Positions 8,137-17,202 of a stretch of DNA of 41,149 bases are shown here, piece by piece; position 1 is the stretch's first letter, and the number at the start of each line of letters is the position of its first letter. Location of the stretch: assembly GCA_036703315.1 (NCBI GenBank), contig DATNPH010000212.1, positions 1-41,149 of the forward strand. The letters are read 5' to 3'. The position numbers and the translations under genes are program-made. The notes beneath the pieces were generated by a model. The model searched no databases and was not told where the DNA came from. It saw only the letters and a list, made by a program, of their open reading frames with translations. The DNA is from DATNPH01 sp036703315 (GTDB lineage Bacteria > Cyanobacteriota > Cyanobacteriia > Cyanobacteriales > Coleofasciculaceae).

Positions 8137-9150
8137 TCAAAACTCACAAGTTTCTTGACGGGGAGTGTTAGCTTTCAAAAAATTATCTAAATCCGCATAA
8201 GTACCAGCATAGGTGAGCGTAGGCGTCTCATAACCTTTCAGATGAACCGTGTGTTGCTTGAAGCCCAAGTCTTGGTTCCCTAACCTTGAAAGGTAGCAGT
8301 AAGTGTCTTCTCCTAAGGCAATATCTAGACCAAGTTGCTTAGTTGAAGATTCCAAGCGAAAAGCAGCATTCACAGTATCGCCAATAGCGGTGTAGTCAGG
8401 GCGATCGCCACTGCCTGTATTACCAACCATTGCATAACCCGTGTTAATTCCTGTTCCAATTCGTAAGGGGAAAGGCAAAGGATATTGCTCAGAAAGCTCT
8501 GCTGTCATTGAGTGCAGGGAATTTACGGCTTCAAGAATATTCCGAGCTTCGTCTTTGCTAACTCCTGAAGATCGATGGTCATGAAACCAAATCGCCATGA
8601 CGGCATCACCGATATATTTATCTACCCAGCTACCATGTTCACGGATAATGTTTCCTGACTGGCGAAACCAGGTACCAATCACGGCTGAGAGGATTTTCTC
8701 ATCAAGCTGGCGGGTGAGTACTGTGAAGTCGCGGATATCTACCACCATTACGGAAATCAGGCGACGGACGTGCAACGTCGAAGTCAGGGTTTCTTTATCC
8801 GGAACCTGGACATAATCAGCTTTACGGTTATTAGATGGGCAATGAAACTCTAACTCGGTCTGACCGAAGGTAAGGCGATCGCCATTGCGCAACGTTACCG
8901 GAATACTGACTCGCCGTCCATTAACAAAGGAACCATTGCGGCTGCCTAAGTCAATCAGATAGAAATCACCAGTTTCCGTACACTGAAGCATCGCGTGGTT
9001 TCGAGAAATCCATCGGTCTGAGAGTACGAAATTATTATCATCACTGCGACCGACTGTCCAACAATTGCTCCCCACCAATGGCAGATAGCGATTGCCGGTG
9101 TCGGTTGGAAGAAGCAAATAAGGAGTGGATCGCAGAGTCACCACAGGCAC
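8137..9150 (-). CDS. FHA domain class III adenylate/guanylate cyclase
   Basis: A 337-residue soluble protein with an FHA phosphothreonine-binding domain at about residues 25-95 (VGRSDDNNFVLSDRWISRNH, then LIDLGSRNGSFVNGRRV) and a class III nucleotide cyclase domain from about 130. The cyclase keeps both metal-binding Asp residues (VMVVDIRDFT and KYIGDAVMAIW), the Lys of DKYIGD and the PDYTAIGDTVNAAFRLE motif. That combination favours ATP as substrate, hence cAMP. FHA input suggests control by Ser/Thr kinases. The start appears to be GTG. cAMP made here might be sensed by cyclic-nucleotide-like domains such as those of the kinases at 22515-25441, but this link is only inferred. Confidence 0.88.
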   Translation of the reverse strand: MPVVTLRSTPYLLLPTDTGNRYLPLVGSNCWTVGRSDDNNFVLSDRWISRNHAMLQCTETGDFYLIDLGSRNGSFVNGRRVSIPVTLRNGDRLTFGQTELEFHCPSNNRKADYVQVPDKETLTSTLHVRRLISVMVVDIRDFTVLTRQLDEKILSAVIGTWFRQSGNIIREHGSWVDKYIGDAVMAIWFHDHRSSGVSKDEARNILEAVNSLHSMTAELSEQYPLPFPLRIGTGINTGYAMVGNTGSGDRPDYTAIGDTVNAAFRLESSTKQLGLDIALGEDTYCYLSRLGNQDLGFKQHTVHLKGYETPTLTYAGTYADLDNFLKANTPRQETCEF

Positions 9151-9280
9151 AGAAGCAAAGAATGGGTTTTAAACGAATGTTGATCTAGTAGATGCATTCT
9201 GGAGCCAGACTAGTGATTCCGGAAAGATAACTGTCAACTTGGCCTTAGGCAACATGTTCTTGATGAACATTTAGCTGCCT

Positions 9281-10009
9281 TCAGGCCATAGAAGCTGCTA
9301 ACCAAAATAGACTATCTACAAAAATTGTACTCAAGACTGCTCCACTGAATGCCCACCAATATAACTGACCCTTTGTCAAGGACCAAAGACCAACTATTAA
9401 AAGACTAACAACTAACACCACCGCCCAGCTAATTCCCCATGTAGTTTGAACTTGGGCGATCGCACTTTGAAAAATGGGTGTCGCCAGTGCTGGGTCTACT
9501 TGCATCACCTGACGCCAGTGAGGAATCAGATCAGTCAGATAGAAGTATACATCTGTCAGTGCCGTACCGAACAGGGAACCCAGATAAAAAAGATTTCCGA
9601 CTTTTCCCCAACCCCGCCACAAACTCCACAGGGCAAAGGGCAAACCAATTGCTTCTACTGGCAAGTGGATCAAGGGTTCCCAACGTAACCAACCCCAATA
9701 GATTGACCCCGCCAGCCAACTCCAGCTGAATCCCAGCAGCAAATCACCCCAGACTTGGGTTGCTGGGCGCTTTAAAAGTGTTAATCCCAGCCATACCCAA
9801 CCGAGTGTCATTACAAGACTTAACACAGGTAACTGCCGCACTAACGGCGCTTGGGCAAACACTGGCACAGAAACTAGAAAAGCCGCAGCGCCAAACACTA
9901 GCCAAGCTTGACGATTGCCAATTCTATGAGCTTCATCAGAAAGAAAAAATTGCCCTGACTGGTTGGAGTAATCAGGGGTGGAAGATGAGAACCAGGTATT
10001 GTTAAACAA
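9281..10009 (-). CDS. DUF3120-type integral membrane protein
   Basis: A 242-residue protein with about six or seven hydrophobic segments, e.g. AWLVFGAAAFLVSVPVFAQ, LSLVMTLGWVWLGLTLL and SWAVVLVVSLLIVGLWSL. It resembles the cyanobacterial/plastid-lineage family DUF3120 of unknown function. The start is TTG, because no ATG occurs before residue 67, in the second hydrophobic segment. The N-terminal 30 residues are polar and probably cytosolic. It lies divergent to the uppP pair across a 320-base gap. Confidence 0.7.
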   Translation of the reverse strand: MFNNTWFSSSTPDYSNQSGQFFLSDEAHRIGNRQAWLVFGAAAFLVSVPVFAQAPLVRQLPVLSLVMTLGWVWLGLTLLKRPATQVWGDLLLGFSWSWLAGSIYWGWLRWEPLIHLPVEAIGLPFALWSLWRGWGKVGNLFYLGSLFGTALTDVYFYLTDLIPHWRQVMQVDPALATPIFQSAIAQVQTTWGISWAVVLVVSLLIVGLWSLTKGQLYWWAFSGAVLSTIFVDSLFWLAASMA

Positions 10010-10329
10010 GATGACGTTAATATTCTTTACTTATCTTTATATATCTCAAGATATCATAGATTATCCCCCTGGGGGGGATAACGATAATAATAATCTAGTT
10101 TTGTTCCTATCTGGCAGCAACCGATGAACCCCCTTTTCTGTTAATCGGCAGGGCTGTACAAGCTGTGCCAAACTTTGCACTTGTTTACAAACCTAGTTCA
10201 TAAAATCTGACTTGCTGATGAAGCCTAGAGTCAGTAATACTTGAGCGGATACTAACTACGCCTTTTGCTGGAATTAAGGAAGACTCTTAAGCATTGGACA
10301 CGACTCAATGTAGGTGAATAAGGGAAAAG
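10010..10329. other. Divergent promoter region with GC-rich palindrome
   Basis: The gap between the DUF3120 gene and the first uppP. It holds an inverted repeat at 10061-10081 (TTATCCCC, five bases, GGGGATAA) set in A+T-rich sequence, and an ATATC repeat just before it. Its place between divergent genes makes it a candidate operator or mRNA 5' hairpin. No small gene is seen. Confidence 0.55.
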
Positions 10330-11304
10330 ATGGTCGGATCACAACGTCAGTTGTTTATGCTTTTTGGCGCTGGTGCCTTATTCGTGTTCCTCTCATCCTC
10401 GTTGAAAGTTCTCGGTAGTAATGTGTCATCGGAACTAGCTGCAGTTCCCACAACATTGACTCCCAAAATCAATCTTGTTCAAGCTGTGGTTCTAGGTATT
10501 GTGCAAGGGTTAACAGAGTTTCTGCCGATTAGTAGTACTGGTCACTTAAAAGTGGTGTCGGTGGCGATGGGCTGGGGCAATCCAAGTATTGCCTTTACCG
10601 CTAGCCTTGAGCTGGGAAGTATTGCGGCGGTACTATGGTATTTCTGGAAAGATTTAGTTCAAATCACTGTTGGAGCCATTAAAGCAATCCAGGAATCTGA
10701 TTACCAGTCTCATGATTTCCGGCTAGTACTAGGAATTGGTTTAGGAACTCTACCTATTGTCTTGTTTGGACTACTAATCAAGGTGTTCATTCCTGACTTC
10801 GATCATTCACCCCTACGGAGTCTGAGTGTACTCGCAACTGCCTCGATAGTTATGTCGCTGTTATTGGGACTTGCCGAAAAGCTGGGCAAGCGAAAGCGTA
10901 GCTTTAAGTCTTTAGGGGTTCGAGATGGCATCTTAATGGGATTGGCGCAGGCAATGGCGATAATCCCAGGCGTATCACGCTCTGGTTCAACGCTGACGGC
11001 TGGGCTATTCATGGGTTTAGAGCGGGCAACAGACGCCCGTTTTTCGTTCTTATTAGCAATCCCGGCGATTACCTTGACGGGTTTAGTGGAATTAAACGAT
11101 GCCTTAGAAGGAGGGTTAGGGGATGCTCAGTTGGTACCGCTGATTGTGGGGATTATCTTCGCGGCTGTGTTTTCCTATGCCGCGATCGCATGGCTTTTGC
11201 GCTTCCTGCAAACCAGAGACACTTGGATATTTGTCTGGTATCGATTGGTCTTTGGGTCGGTTATTCTGTGTGCGATCGCTACAGGGCTGTTAAAAAATAT
11301 CTGA
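10330..11304 (+). CDS. uppP: Undecaprenyl-diphosphatase, copy 1
   Basis: Membrane phosphatase that recycles undecaprenyl pyrophosphate, the lipid carrier for peptidoglycan and other polymers. The 324 residues hold about eight membrane helices. The BacA/UppP motifs are clear: QGLTEFLPISSTGHLKV (the Q/E-xxx-E motif and His72) and IIPGVSRSGSTLTAGLFMGL. A 50-residue N-terminal extension with one extra hydrophobic segment (LFMLFGAGALFVFLSSSL) precedes the family core, which is about 270 residues in E. coli. The next gene is a full-length paralogue in tandem, 88 bases downstream. The start ATG follows AGGGAAAAG. Confidence 0.93.
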   Translation: MVGSQRQLFMLFGAGALFVFLSSSLKVLGSNVSSELAAVPTTLTPKINLVQAVVLGIVQGLTEFLPISSTGHLKVVSVAMGWGNPSIAFTASLELGSIAAVLWYFWKDLVQITVGAIKAIQESDYQSHDFRLVLGIGLGTLPIVLFGLLIKVFIPDFDHSPLRSLSVLATASIVMSLLLGLAEKLGKRKRSFKSLGVRDGILMGLAQAMAIIPGVSRSGSTLTAGLFMGLERATDARFSFLLAIPAITLTGLVELNDALEGGLGDAQLVPLIVGIIFAAVFSYAAIAWLLRFLQTRDTWIFVWYRLVFGSVILCAIATGLLKNI

Positions 11305-11392
11305 GCTACTAGGTATCTTACGTATTCAAAGGTCAGGTTACTGACGTTAACGAATGATTATCACGAACAAATGTAGGTAAATAACGGAAAAT

Positions 11393-12367
11393 ATGGTCAG
11401 ATTACAACGTCAGTTATTTATGCTTTTCGGCGCTGGTGCCTTAGTCGCGTTCCTCGCATCCCCTCTAAAAGTTCTCGGCACTAATCTTTCACCGGAACTA
11501 GCCTTAGTTCCCACAACAGCAAAGACTCAAGTCACTATTCTTCAAGCTGTGGTTCTGGGAATGGTGCAGGGGTTAACGGAGTTCTTGCCGATTAGTAGTA
11601 CGGCTCATTTGAAAGTAGTACCGGTGGCGTTAGGCTGGGGCGATCCAGGCGTCGCCTTTACTGCCGTAATTCAGTTGGGTAGTATTGCTGCCGTACTGTG
11701 GTACTTCTGGCAGGATCTTTCCCAAATCACTATGGGTGCTATAAAAGCAATCCGAACCTCAGATTACCAATCTTATGACTTTCGCTTGGCACTGGGGATC
11801 GCTCTAGGAACAATTCCTATCGTCTTCTTCGGACTACTGATTAAAATATTGATTCCTGACTTTGACAACTCACCCCTGCGGAGTCTAGGGGCGATCGCTT
11901 GTGCCTCGATTGTCATGTCACTCCTCCTAGGAGTGGCTGAAAAGGTGGGTACGAAAAAGCGTACCTTTGAGGCTTTAGGTCTTCAAGATGGCGTCTTAAT
12001 GGGTTTAGCTCAGGCAATGGCGTTAATTCCTGGTGTCTCTCGTTCAGGTTCTACGCTCACGGCTGGGTTATTCATGGGATTAGAACGAGCAACAGCTGCA
12101 CGTTTTTCCTTTTTGCTAGGTATCCCCGCAATTACCTTGGCTGGTTTAGTGGAATTAAAGGATGTCGTAAAAGAAGGGCTAGGGAGTGATGGACTGCTGC
12201 CGATCATTGTGGGGGTTATCTCCGCTTTGGTGTTTTCCTATCTTTCGATCGCATGGCTATTGCGCTTCCTACAAACCCAAAGTACTTGGGTATTTATCTG
12301 GTACCGCTTAGTGTTTGGGGTAGTGATTTTGGGCGCGATCGTTGCGAAGGTATTACCCAATATTTAA
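11393..12367 (+). CDS. uppP: Undecaprenyl-diphosphatase, copy 2
   Basis: A tandem paralogue of the preceding gene with exactly the same length (324 residues) and the same N-terminal extension. The catalytic motifs are QGLTEFLPISSTAHLKV (Gly replaced by Ala before the His) and LIPGVSRSGSTLTAGLFMGL. The upstream bases are shared too: both starts are preceded by ATGTAGGT.AATAA.GGAAAA, so the duplication included the ribosome-binding region. Divergence is spread along the gene, mostly in loops and at third codon positions, so the event is not recent. Both copies look functional; a split between cell-wall and exopolysaccharide demand is possible but not shown. Confidence 0.93.
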   Translation: MVRLQRQLFMLFGAGALVAFLASPLKVLGTNLSPELALVPTTAKTQVTILQAVVLGMVQGLTEFLPISSTAHLKVVPVALGWGDPGVAFTAVIQLGSIAAVLWYFWQDLSQITMGAIKAIRTSDYQSYDFRLALGIALGTIPIVFFGLLIKILIPDFDNSPLRSLGAIACASIVMSLLLGVAEKVGTKKRTFEALGLQDGVLMGLAQAMALIPGVSRSGSTLTAGLFMGLERATAARFSFLLGIPAITLAGLVELKDVVKEGLGSDGLLPIIVGVISALVFSYLSIAWLLRFLQTQSTWVFIWYRLVFGVVILGAIVAKVLPNI

Positions 12368-12592
12368 CAACCCTCATTGGTTGTAAAAATTTGTTTGAGC
12401 CAGTACCCAAGAACAAATTATTTAACGACCTAAATCCCGTAAGGGCGGGTGGATACGAAAGCTTAACAGTACAAGTTATTAATACAACTAAACAACTCGC
12501 TACTACCAAGCCAATGAGGACGATCACCGATCAAGAGTACTAGTCACAATCCTTTACACTAGTATTAGGGCTGTTGCTCGGTACGGTTCCCT

Positions 12593-13948
12593 ATGAGTGA
12601 TACTTCGATTCGTCCTGCCTTAATTACCAAAGTTCTCCCAGACTCGATCGCAGCAGAGGTGGGGTTTGAGTCGGGGGACGCGATTGTTTCTATTAACGGC
12701 ACCCATCCCCGTGACCTCATCGACTATCAATTTTTATGTGCTGATGAAGTACTGGAACTGGAAGTTCTTGATACAGCAGGTAAGTCTCACTTCGTAGAAA
12801 TTGAGAAAGACTACGACGAAGATTTAGGGCTGGAATTTGAGACAGCGTTGTTTGATGGCTTGATTCAGTGCAACAACCACTGTCCTTTTTGCTTTATCGA
12901 CCAACAGCCACCCGGTAAGCGACAGAGTTTATACCTGAAAGACGACGACTACCGTCTCAGCTTTCTCTATGGTTCTTACTTAACCCTGACCAACCTCACC
13001 CAAAAAGAGTGGAACCGGATAGAACAGATGCGACTATCCCCCCTGTATGTATCTGTCCATGCCACTGAGCCAGATATTCGCATCCGTTTGCTAAAAAATC
13101 CTCGCGCTGGGCAGATTTTAGAACAGCTGAAGTGGTTTCAGGAACGACGGCTGCAAATTCATGCCCAAGTTGTTGTTTGTCCTAGTATCAATGATGGCGT
13201 CTACTTGGAACGTACTCTGCTGGATTTGGCGAAATTCCACAGGGGTAAGGTGCCTGCTGTTGCTTCAGCCGCTGTGGTACCTGTGGGGTTAACACGCTTT
13301 CGACCCAAAGAAGATGAGTTGACGCCAGTAAGTCGCGAGAAGGCAGAAGAAGTAATATGCCAAGTTCAGGCACTTCAGGAGAAATTCCGCCAGCAGTTGG
13401 GGTCTACTTTCGCTTGGTTAGCTGATGAGTGGTTTTTGATTGCTCGACAGGAGTTGCCGCCAGAATCTCATTACGAAGATTACCCACAAATTGGTAATGG
13501 TGTTGGTTCAATTCGCCAGTTCCTCAAACAATTTGAGGATATAGCTTCTGAGAAATTGCCACAACGAGTGGAGACACCTCGAAGCTTTACCTGGGTAGTG
13601 GGTAATGCTGTTGAAAAAGCCTTTGAGCCTGTTGTGCGGCAGTTAAATGCTGTAGAAGGATTGGAAGTAAGGCTGGCGGCGCTGCCTAGTGATTACTGGG
13701 GACAGGAAATTACTGTTACTGGCTTGCTGACCGGACAAGATTTGCTTAGGGGATTGAAGGGGAAAGATTTAGGTGACGCAATTGTGCTACCTTCGCTGAT
13801 GCTGAAGCATGATGATACCCGATTTCTTGATGATATGACGGTGGAAGAAGTCGTCCGTCAGTTGGAGGTTCGTATTCTGCCTGTTAATGGCATTGAGGAA
13901 TTAATTGAGACATGCATCAAAAGCAATTCAGTTTTTGCTAATGGCTAA
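12593..13948 (+). CDS. PDZ / radical-SAM-like / DUF512 iron-sulfur protein
   Basis: A 451-residue protein of the cyanobacterial FeS family with a DUF512 C terminus. Residues about 8-60 form a PDZ-like fold (LITKVLPDSIAAEVGFESGDAIVSING). Residues about 93-101 give the cluster motif CNNHCPFCF (Cx3Cx2C), as in radical SAM enzymes. The C-terminal half contains the DUF512 region (NGVGSIRQFL, then VTGLLTGQDLL). The reaction is unknown. The ATG overlaps a CCCTATGAG context with no strong ribosome-binding site. The G+C and HIP1 content match the genome. Confidence 0.85.
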   Translation: MSDTSIRPALITKVLPDSIAAEVGFESGDAIVSINGTHPRDLIDYQFLCADEVLELEVLDTAGKSHFVEIEKDYDEDLGLEFETALFDGLIQCNNHCPFCFIDQQPPGKRQSLYLKDDDYRLSFLYGSYLTLTNLTQKEWNRIEQMRLSPLYVSVHATEPDIRIRLLKNPRAGQILEQLKWFQERRLQIHAQVVVCPSINDGVYLERTLLDLAKFHRGKVPAVASAAVVPVGLTRFRPKEDELTPVSREKAEEVICQVQALQEKFRQQLGSTFAWLADEWFLIARQELPPESHYEDYPQIGNGVGSIRQFLKQFEDIASEKLPQRVETPRSFTWVVGNAVEKAFEPVVRQLNAVEGLEVRLAALPSDYWGQEITVTGLLTGQDLLRGLKGKDLGDAIVLPSLMLKHDDTRFLDDMTVEEVVRQLEVRILPVNGIEELIETCIKSNSVFANG

Positions 13949-14096
13949 TGGAAAAAAGGCAATTAGCTATTAAAAAGACTCTTTTATGGAAACTAGGCTA
14001 ATGGTGGTAAACCGGAAGTAGTAGCCGTTTTCCACATCAAGCTGCAACGCATGTTATAAGCTAACGAAAGACGAATAGAGACACGCCAAGAGAGCT

Positions 14097-14636
14097 ATGG
14101 CAACCGACCCCCTCCGCCTGCCTCCCTTTGACGAGGAAGACACCCAGACGCTTCACGTCATTATTGATACACCTAAGGGTAGCCGCAACAAGTTTACGTG
14201 GGACTCAAAGCACGGGCTGTACAAGTTGAGCGGCGTGCTGGCCGCGGGCGCGTTTTTCCCCTACGACTTCGGTTTCGTGCCCTCCACTCTAGCCGACGAC
14301 GGCGACCCCATCGATGCGCTGGTTCTGATGGAGGAGCCAGCCTTTGTCGGCTGTTTAGTCCCGTCGCGGCTCATCGGCGGCTTTTATGCCTTCCAGACCG
14401 AGGAAGGCAAAACTGAGCGCAACGACCGCCTGCTCGCCGTTGCCGCCAACTCCCGCAACCACCGCGACGTGCGGACGCTCGACGACCTAAACCAGAACCT
14501 TGTCCACGAGATTGAACACTTCTTCGTGTCGTACAACGCAGCCAAGGGCAAAACATTCGAGCCGCAAGGTCGCTTCGGACCCGACCAAGCCCGCCAGCTG
14601 GTTATTGAGGGGGCAGAGAGTTTTCGTGAGCGTTAG
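14097..14636 (+). CDS. ppa: Inorganic pyrophosphatase (family I), probably acquired
   Basis: Soluble enzyme hydrolysing pyrophosphate to two phosphates, driving biosynthesis. The 179 residues carry the family I signature DDGDPIDALVL (Asp68, Asp70 and Asp73 bind Mg2+) and the FPYDFGFVPSTLADDGD context. The gene differs from its surroundings: its first 60 bases contain 38 G or C, third positions are mostly C or G, and no HIP1 site occurs, while neighbours are nearer 45-48% G+C by eye. That suggests transfer from a G+C-rich donor. It has a GAGAG ribosome-binding site. The N terminus (TLHVIIDTPKGSRNKFTWD) fits bacterial subtypes outside cyanobacteria. A second, native ppa elsewhere is expected. 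Confidence 0.9.
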   Translation: MATDPLRLPPFDEEDTQTLHVIIDTPKGSRNKFTWDSKHGLYKLSGVLAAGAFFPYDFGFVPSTLADDGDPIDALVLMEEPAFVGCLVPSRLIGGFYAFQTEEGKTERNDRLLAVAANSRNHRDVRTLDDLNQNLVHEIEHFFVSYNAAKGKTFEPQGRFGPDQARQLVIEGAESFRER

Positions 14637-14859
14637 GGCTTAAACCAAACAAGATGATGGGTTGATTTAACCACTAGAGAACTCCTTTAGGGAGAGGTTT
14701 AGGCGTAAACCGTAACGTTATCCTCAAAACTGTTGTTGAATGTCCATTCAACTGTAAGTAAACTGAGCGGTGAAACCGACGAATAGTGATCGCAGCCTGT
14801 TTCGACACCTCCACCAGTAACTGACAAGGTTCTGTAGAACCGAAGGGAGTAGAGCCAAT

Positions 14860-16320
14860 ATGGCTTTAATGGAAAGTTTAAAACGAATTTCTGACACGGT
14901 TTGGGAAATTCCTATCTCCTACAAGGAAGGGATGCGCGTACCTGCCCGGATTTATGGGACACAGAAGTTAATCCAGGAATTGGACGATGCCGTTTATGAC
15001 CAAGTTACTAATGTAGCGACGCTTCCAGGGATAACCAAGTACGCCTTGTGTATGCCTGACGGACACTTTGGGTATGGTTTTCCCATTGGTGGCGTTGCAG
15101 CGATGGATGTGGAGAAAGGGGGTGTGATTTCCCCGGGCGGCATCGGTTTCGATATCAATTGCGGCATGCGCTTGATGGTCACTAACCTGACCTACCATGA
15201 AGTCAAACCTCATATCAAAAAGCTAGTAGACAGGCTTTACCAAAGAGTTCCTGCTGGGGTAGGAAGCACTGGCTTTGTAAAGATATCACGCAAAGAGTTT
15301 CGGCAGGTTGTCGAGCAAGGTGCTCGTTGGTGCGTTGAAAATGGCTATGGTTGGGAAGAAGATTTGGAACTGATTGAAGAAAACGGGTGCATGAAGGGTG
15401 CCGATTCTTCAAAGATTAGTGAAAAGGCGATTGATCGAGGTTTCAACCAAATCGGAACTCTGGGATCTGGCAACCACTATCTGGAAATCCAAGTTGCACA
15501 AAAGAAAAACATTTTGGATAAAAAGTTAGCCGAAAGTTTGGGGATTACCATGCCGGATCAGGTGGTGGTGATGTTCCACTGCGGGAGTCGGGGATTTGGT
15601 CATCAGGTAGCAACTGATTATCTGCAAGTCTTTTTAAAGGTGATGGAGAGCAAGTACGGCATCAAGATTCTGGATCGGGAACTTGCCTGTGCACCGTTCA
15701 ACTCCCCTGAAGGTCAAGCCTACTATGCTGCTATGAAGTGCGGCATCAATATGTCGTATGCCAATCGTCAAGTTATCCTGCACCGCATTCGTGAGGTGTT
15801 TTCGGAGATATTCGGACGCTCCGCAGAAGACCTGGGGATGCACATGGTTTACGACGTAGCGCATAATACGGCAAAGCTAGAGCGTCATATGGTTGATGGG
15901 AAAGAGCGATCGCTTCTCGTCCATCGTAAGGGTGCGACTCGCGCTTTTGGTCCTGGAATGGCAGATGTTCCTGAACGGTATAAGGAAATTGGTCAGCCGA
16001 TTATCATTGGCGGCAGTATGGAAACTGGGTCTTATTTGTTGGTTGGCGTGCCTAGTGGCGATCAAACGTTCTTCAGCACAGCTCATGGAAGTGGGAGAAC
16101 GATGAGTCGGACGAAGGCGCGAAAAACTTGGCGAGGCGACCAACTCCAAAAGGATATGGAGAAGCGAGGCATCTATGTGCGCAGTAACTCTGCACCCGGA
16201 CTGGCAGAAGAAGCGGGTGGAGCCTACAAAAACATTGATGATGTCATCGAAGCGACTGAGTTAGCGGGAATTAGCAAACCCGTTGTGAGGTTAGCTCCCA
16301 TTGGAAATATCAAAGGATAA
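14860..16320 (+). CDS. rtcB: RNA-splicing ligase RtcB
   Basis: GTP- and Mn2+-dependent ligase that joins 2',3'-cyclic phosphate (or 3'-phosphate) RNA ends to 5'-OH ends, in tRNA splicing or RNA repair. The 486 residues fit the family. Metal ligands are visible at Cys101 (FDINCGMR), His206 (GSGNHYLE), His240 (MFHCGSRGFGHQV) and His335 (YDVAHN). The guanylated residue is His409 (STAHGSGRTMSR). A small hairpin (GGTTCT/AGAACC, 14828-14841) and the ribosome-binding site GAAGGGAG precede the ATG. Archease, its activating partner, is encoded 1.8 kb downstream after a COG0523 GTPase. Confidence 0.95.
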   Translation: MALMESLKRISDTVWEIPISYKEGMRVPARIYGTQKLIQELDDAVYDQVTNVATLPGITKYALCMPDGHFGYGFPIGGVAAMDVEKGGVISPGGIGFDINCGMRLMVTNLTYHEVKPHIKKLVDRLYQRVPAGVGSTGFVKISRKEFRQVVEQGARWCVENGYGWEEDLELIEENGCMKGADSSKISEKAIDRGFNQIGTLGSGNHYLEIQVAQKKNILDKKLAESLGITMPDQVVVMFHCGSRGFGHQVATDYLQVFLKVMESKYGIKILDRELACAPFNSPEGQAYYAAMKCGINMSYANRQVILHRIREVFSEIFGRSAEDLGMHMVYDVAHNTAKLERHMVDGKERSLLVHRKGATRAFGPGMADVPERYKEIGQPIIIGGSMETGSYLLVGVPSGDQTFFSTAHGSGRTMSRTKARKTWRGDQLQKDMEKRGIYVRSNSAPGLAEEAGGAYKNIDDVIEATELAGISKPVVRLAPIGNIKG

Positions 16321-16350
16321 ATAATTTCTCTGTTCGGAGCCAGTGCCACT

Positions 16351-17172
16351 TCAAGAGCCAATCTCTGGTTTTTTAGGTGGCTCTAGGGACTCTAAATCTT
16401 TACATAAACTAGGCTTGCCGCTCTTGAAGTCATCAAGCTTGTATTTGTAAAGCTTTCCTTGTTTGGCAAAAACTAAGTTACCCAGAAAATCCCAAGTCGC
16501 CCAATCAACTGTAGAGCCAAGCCATTCAGGATAATCATCTAGACTAAACTCAAACGTGTATCCACGTTCCAAATAACCTCTGTAATGCATCCTTAATGTG
16601 GGATGATTCCGACTAGGCTTCCAATACCAGCCATCGTCATTTTCGCATTTGACAATATATTTCTTGGAATTCTTAACTTCCACATTATTGCCGTAATTGT
16701 CTCCAGCTCTAGTCCATCCATCTCGCTCTAACCGGGGGTACAGTACACCTAAATCTTCTCCTCCGAACTGGGAATTCAACTCTCCTAATTTAAAGGGAAC
16801 CTTTCCTTTTGGCTCTCCCCAACCATTCAATAACAGTTCTTTTTCATTTTTCCAATAGCCTCCTCCAAACCACGTTCCAATATTGTCTGCCTCCAAGTAG
16901 GTTTTTAAGCGAGGCAACAGACAAACCCCATTCCAGGTATTACCGTTATTTCCCCCCATAGCCAAATAAACCATCCATTTTCCATCGAAAGAGATATCAC
17001 AACGTTTTGGATATAACGTACCTTTAAACCAAGAGCCGTACTCTAAGTGATCGTCTTCTGTATTCCAACGAATTATGTGGAAAACTTTTGAGGGCTTTCG
17101 TCTGATTACAGCAACGTATGGGGAGCCTTTAGCCGGAAGTAAATGTATTCTCGCTGGAATTTCTTTAATCAT
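16351..17172 (-). CDS. Hypothetical beta-propeller-like protein
   Basis: A 273-residue protein rich in Trp, Gly and Tyr, with repeated short beta-strand patterns such as DGKWMVYLAMGG, WATWDFLGNLVFAKQGKLYKYKL and ARIHLLPAKGSPYVAVIRR. These look like blades of a WD40/TolB-type propeller, but no established family is recognised. There is no signal peptide. It lies antisense between rtcB (30 bases from the convergent stop) and the COG0523 GTPase (30 bases from the divergent start). It thus splits what would be an rtcB-GTPase-archease operon. Its codon use looks A+T-richer than its neighbours, so it may be an insertion. Confidence 0.65.
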   Translation of the reverse strand: MIKEIPARIHLLPAKGSPYVAVIRRKPSKVFHIIRWNTEDDHLEYGSWFKGTLYPKRCDISFDGKWMVYLAMGGNNGNTWNGVCLLPRLKTYLEADNIGTWFGGGYWKNEKELLLNGWGEPKGKVPFKLGELNSQFGGEDLGVLYPRLERDGWTRAGDNYGNNVEVKNSKKYIVKCENDDGWYWKPSRNHPTLRMHYRGYLERGYTFEFSLDDYPEWLGSTVDWATWDFLGNLVFAKQGKLYKYKLDDFKSGKPSLCKDLESLEPPKKPEIGS

Positions 17173-17202
17173 CGCAGTGCAATTCTATAAAAGGGATAGT
17201 TT

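Noticed and set aside
9446..10005. Several frames opposite the DUF3120 gene
   Set aside because: The minus-strand gene has coherent membrane helices; the opposite frames do not look like proteins.
12253..12543. 96-codon plus-strand frame overlapping the end of uppP copy 2
   Set aside because: Shadow frame of uppP in its first third; the remainder has no recognisable domain.
14198..14556. Frames inside the pyrophosphatase gene on both strands
   Set aside because: High G+C reduces stop codons; the true frame has a full family signature.
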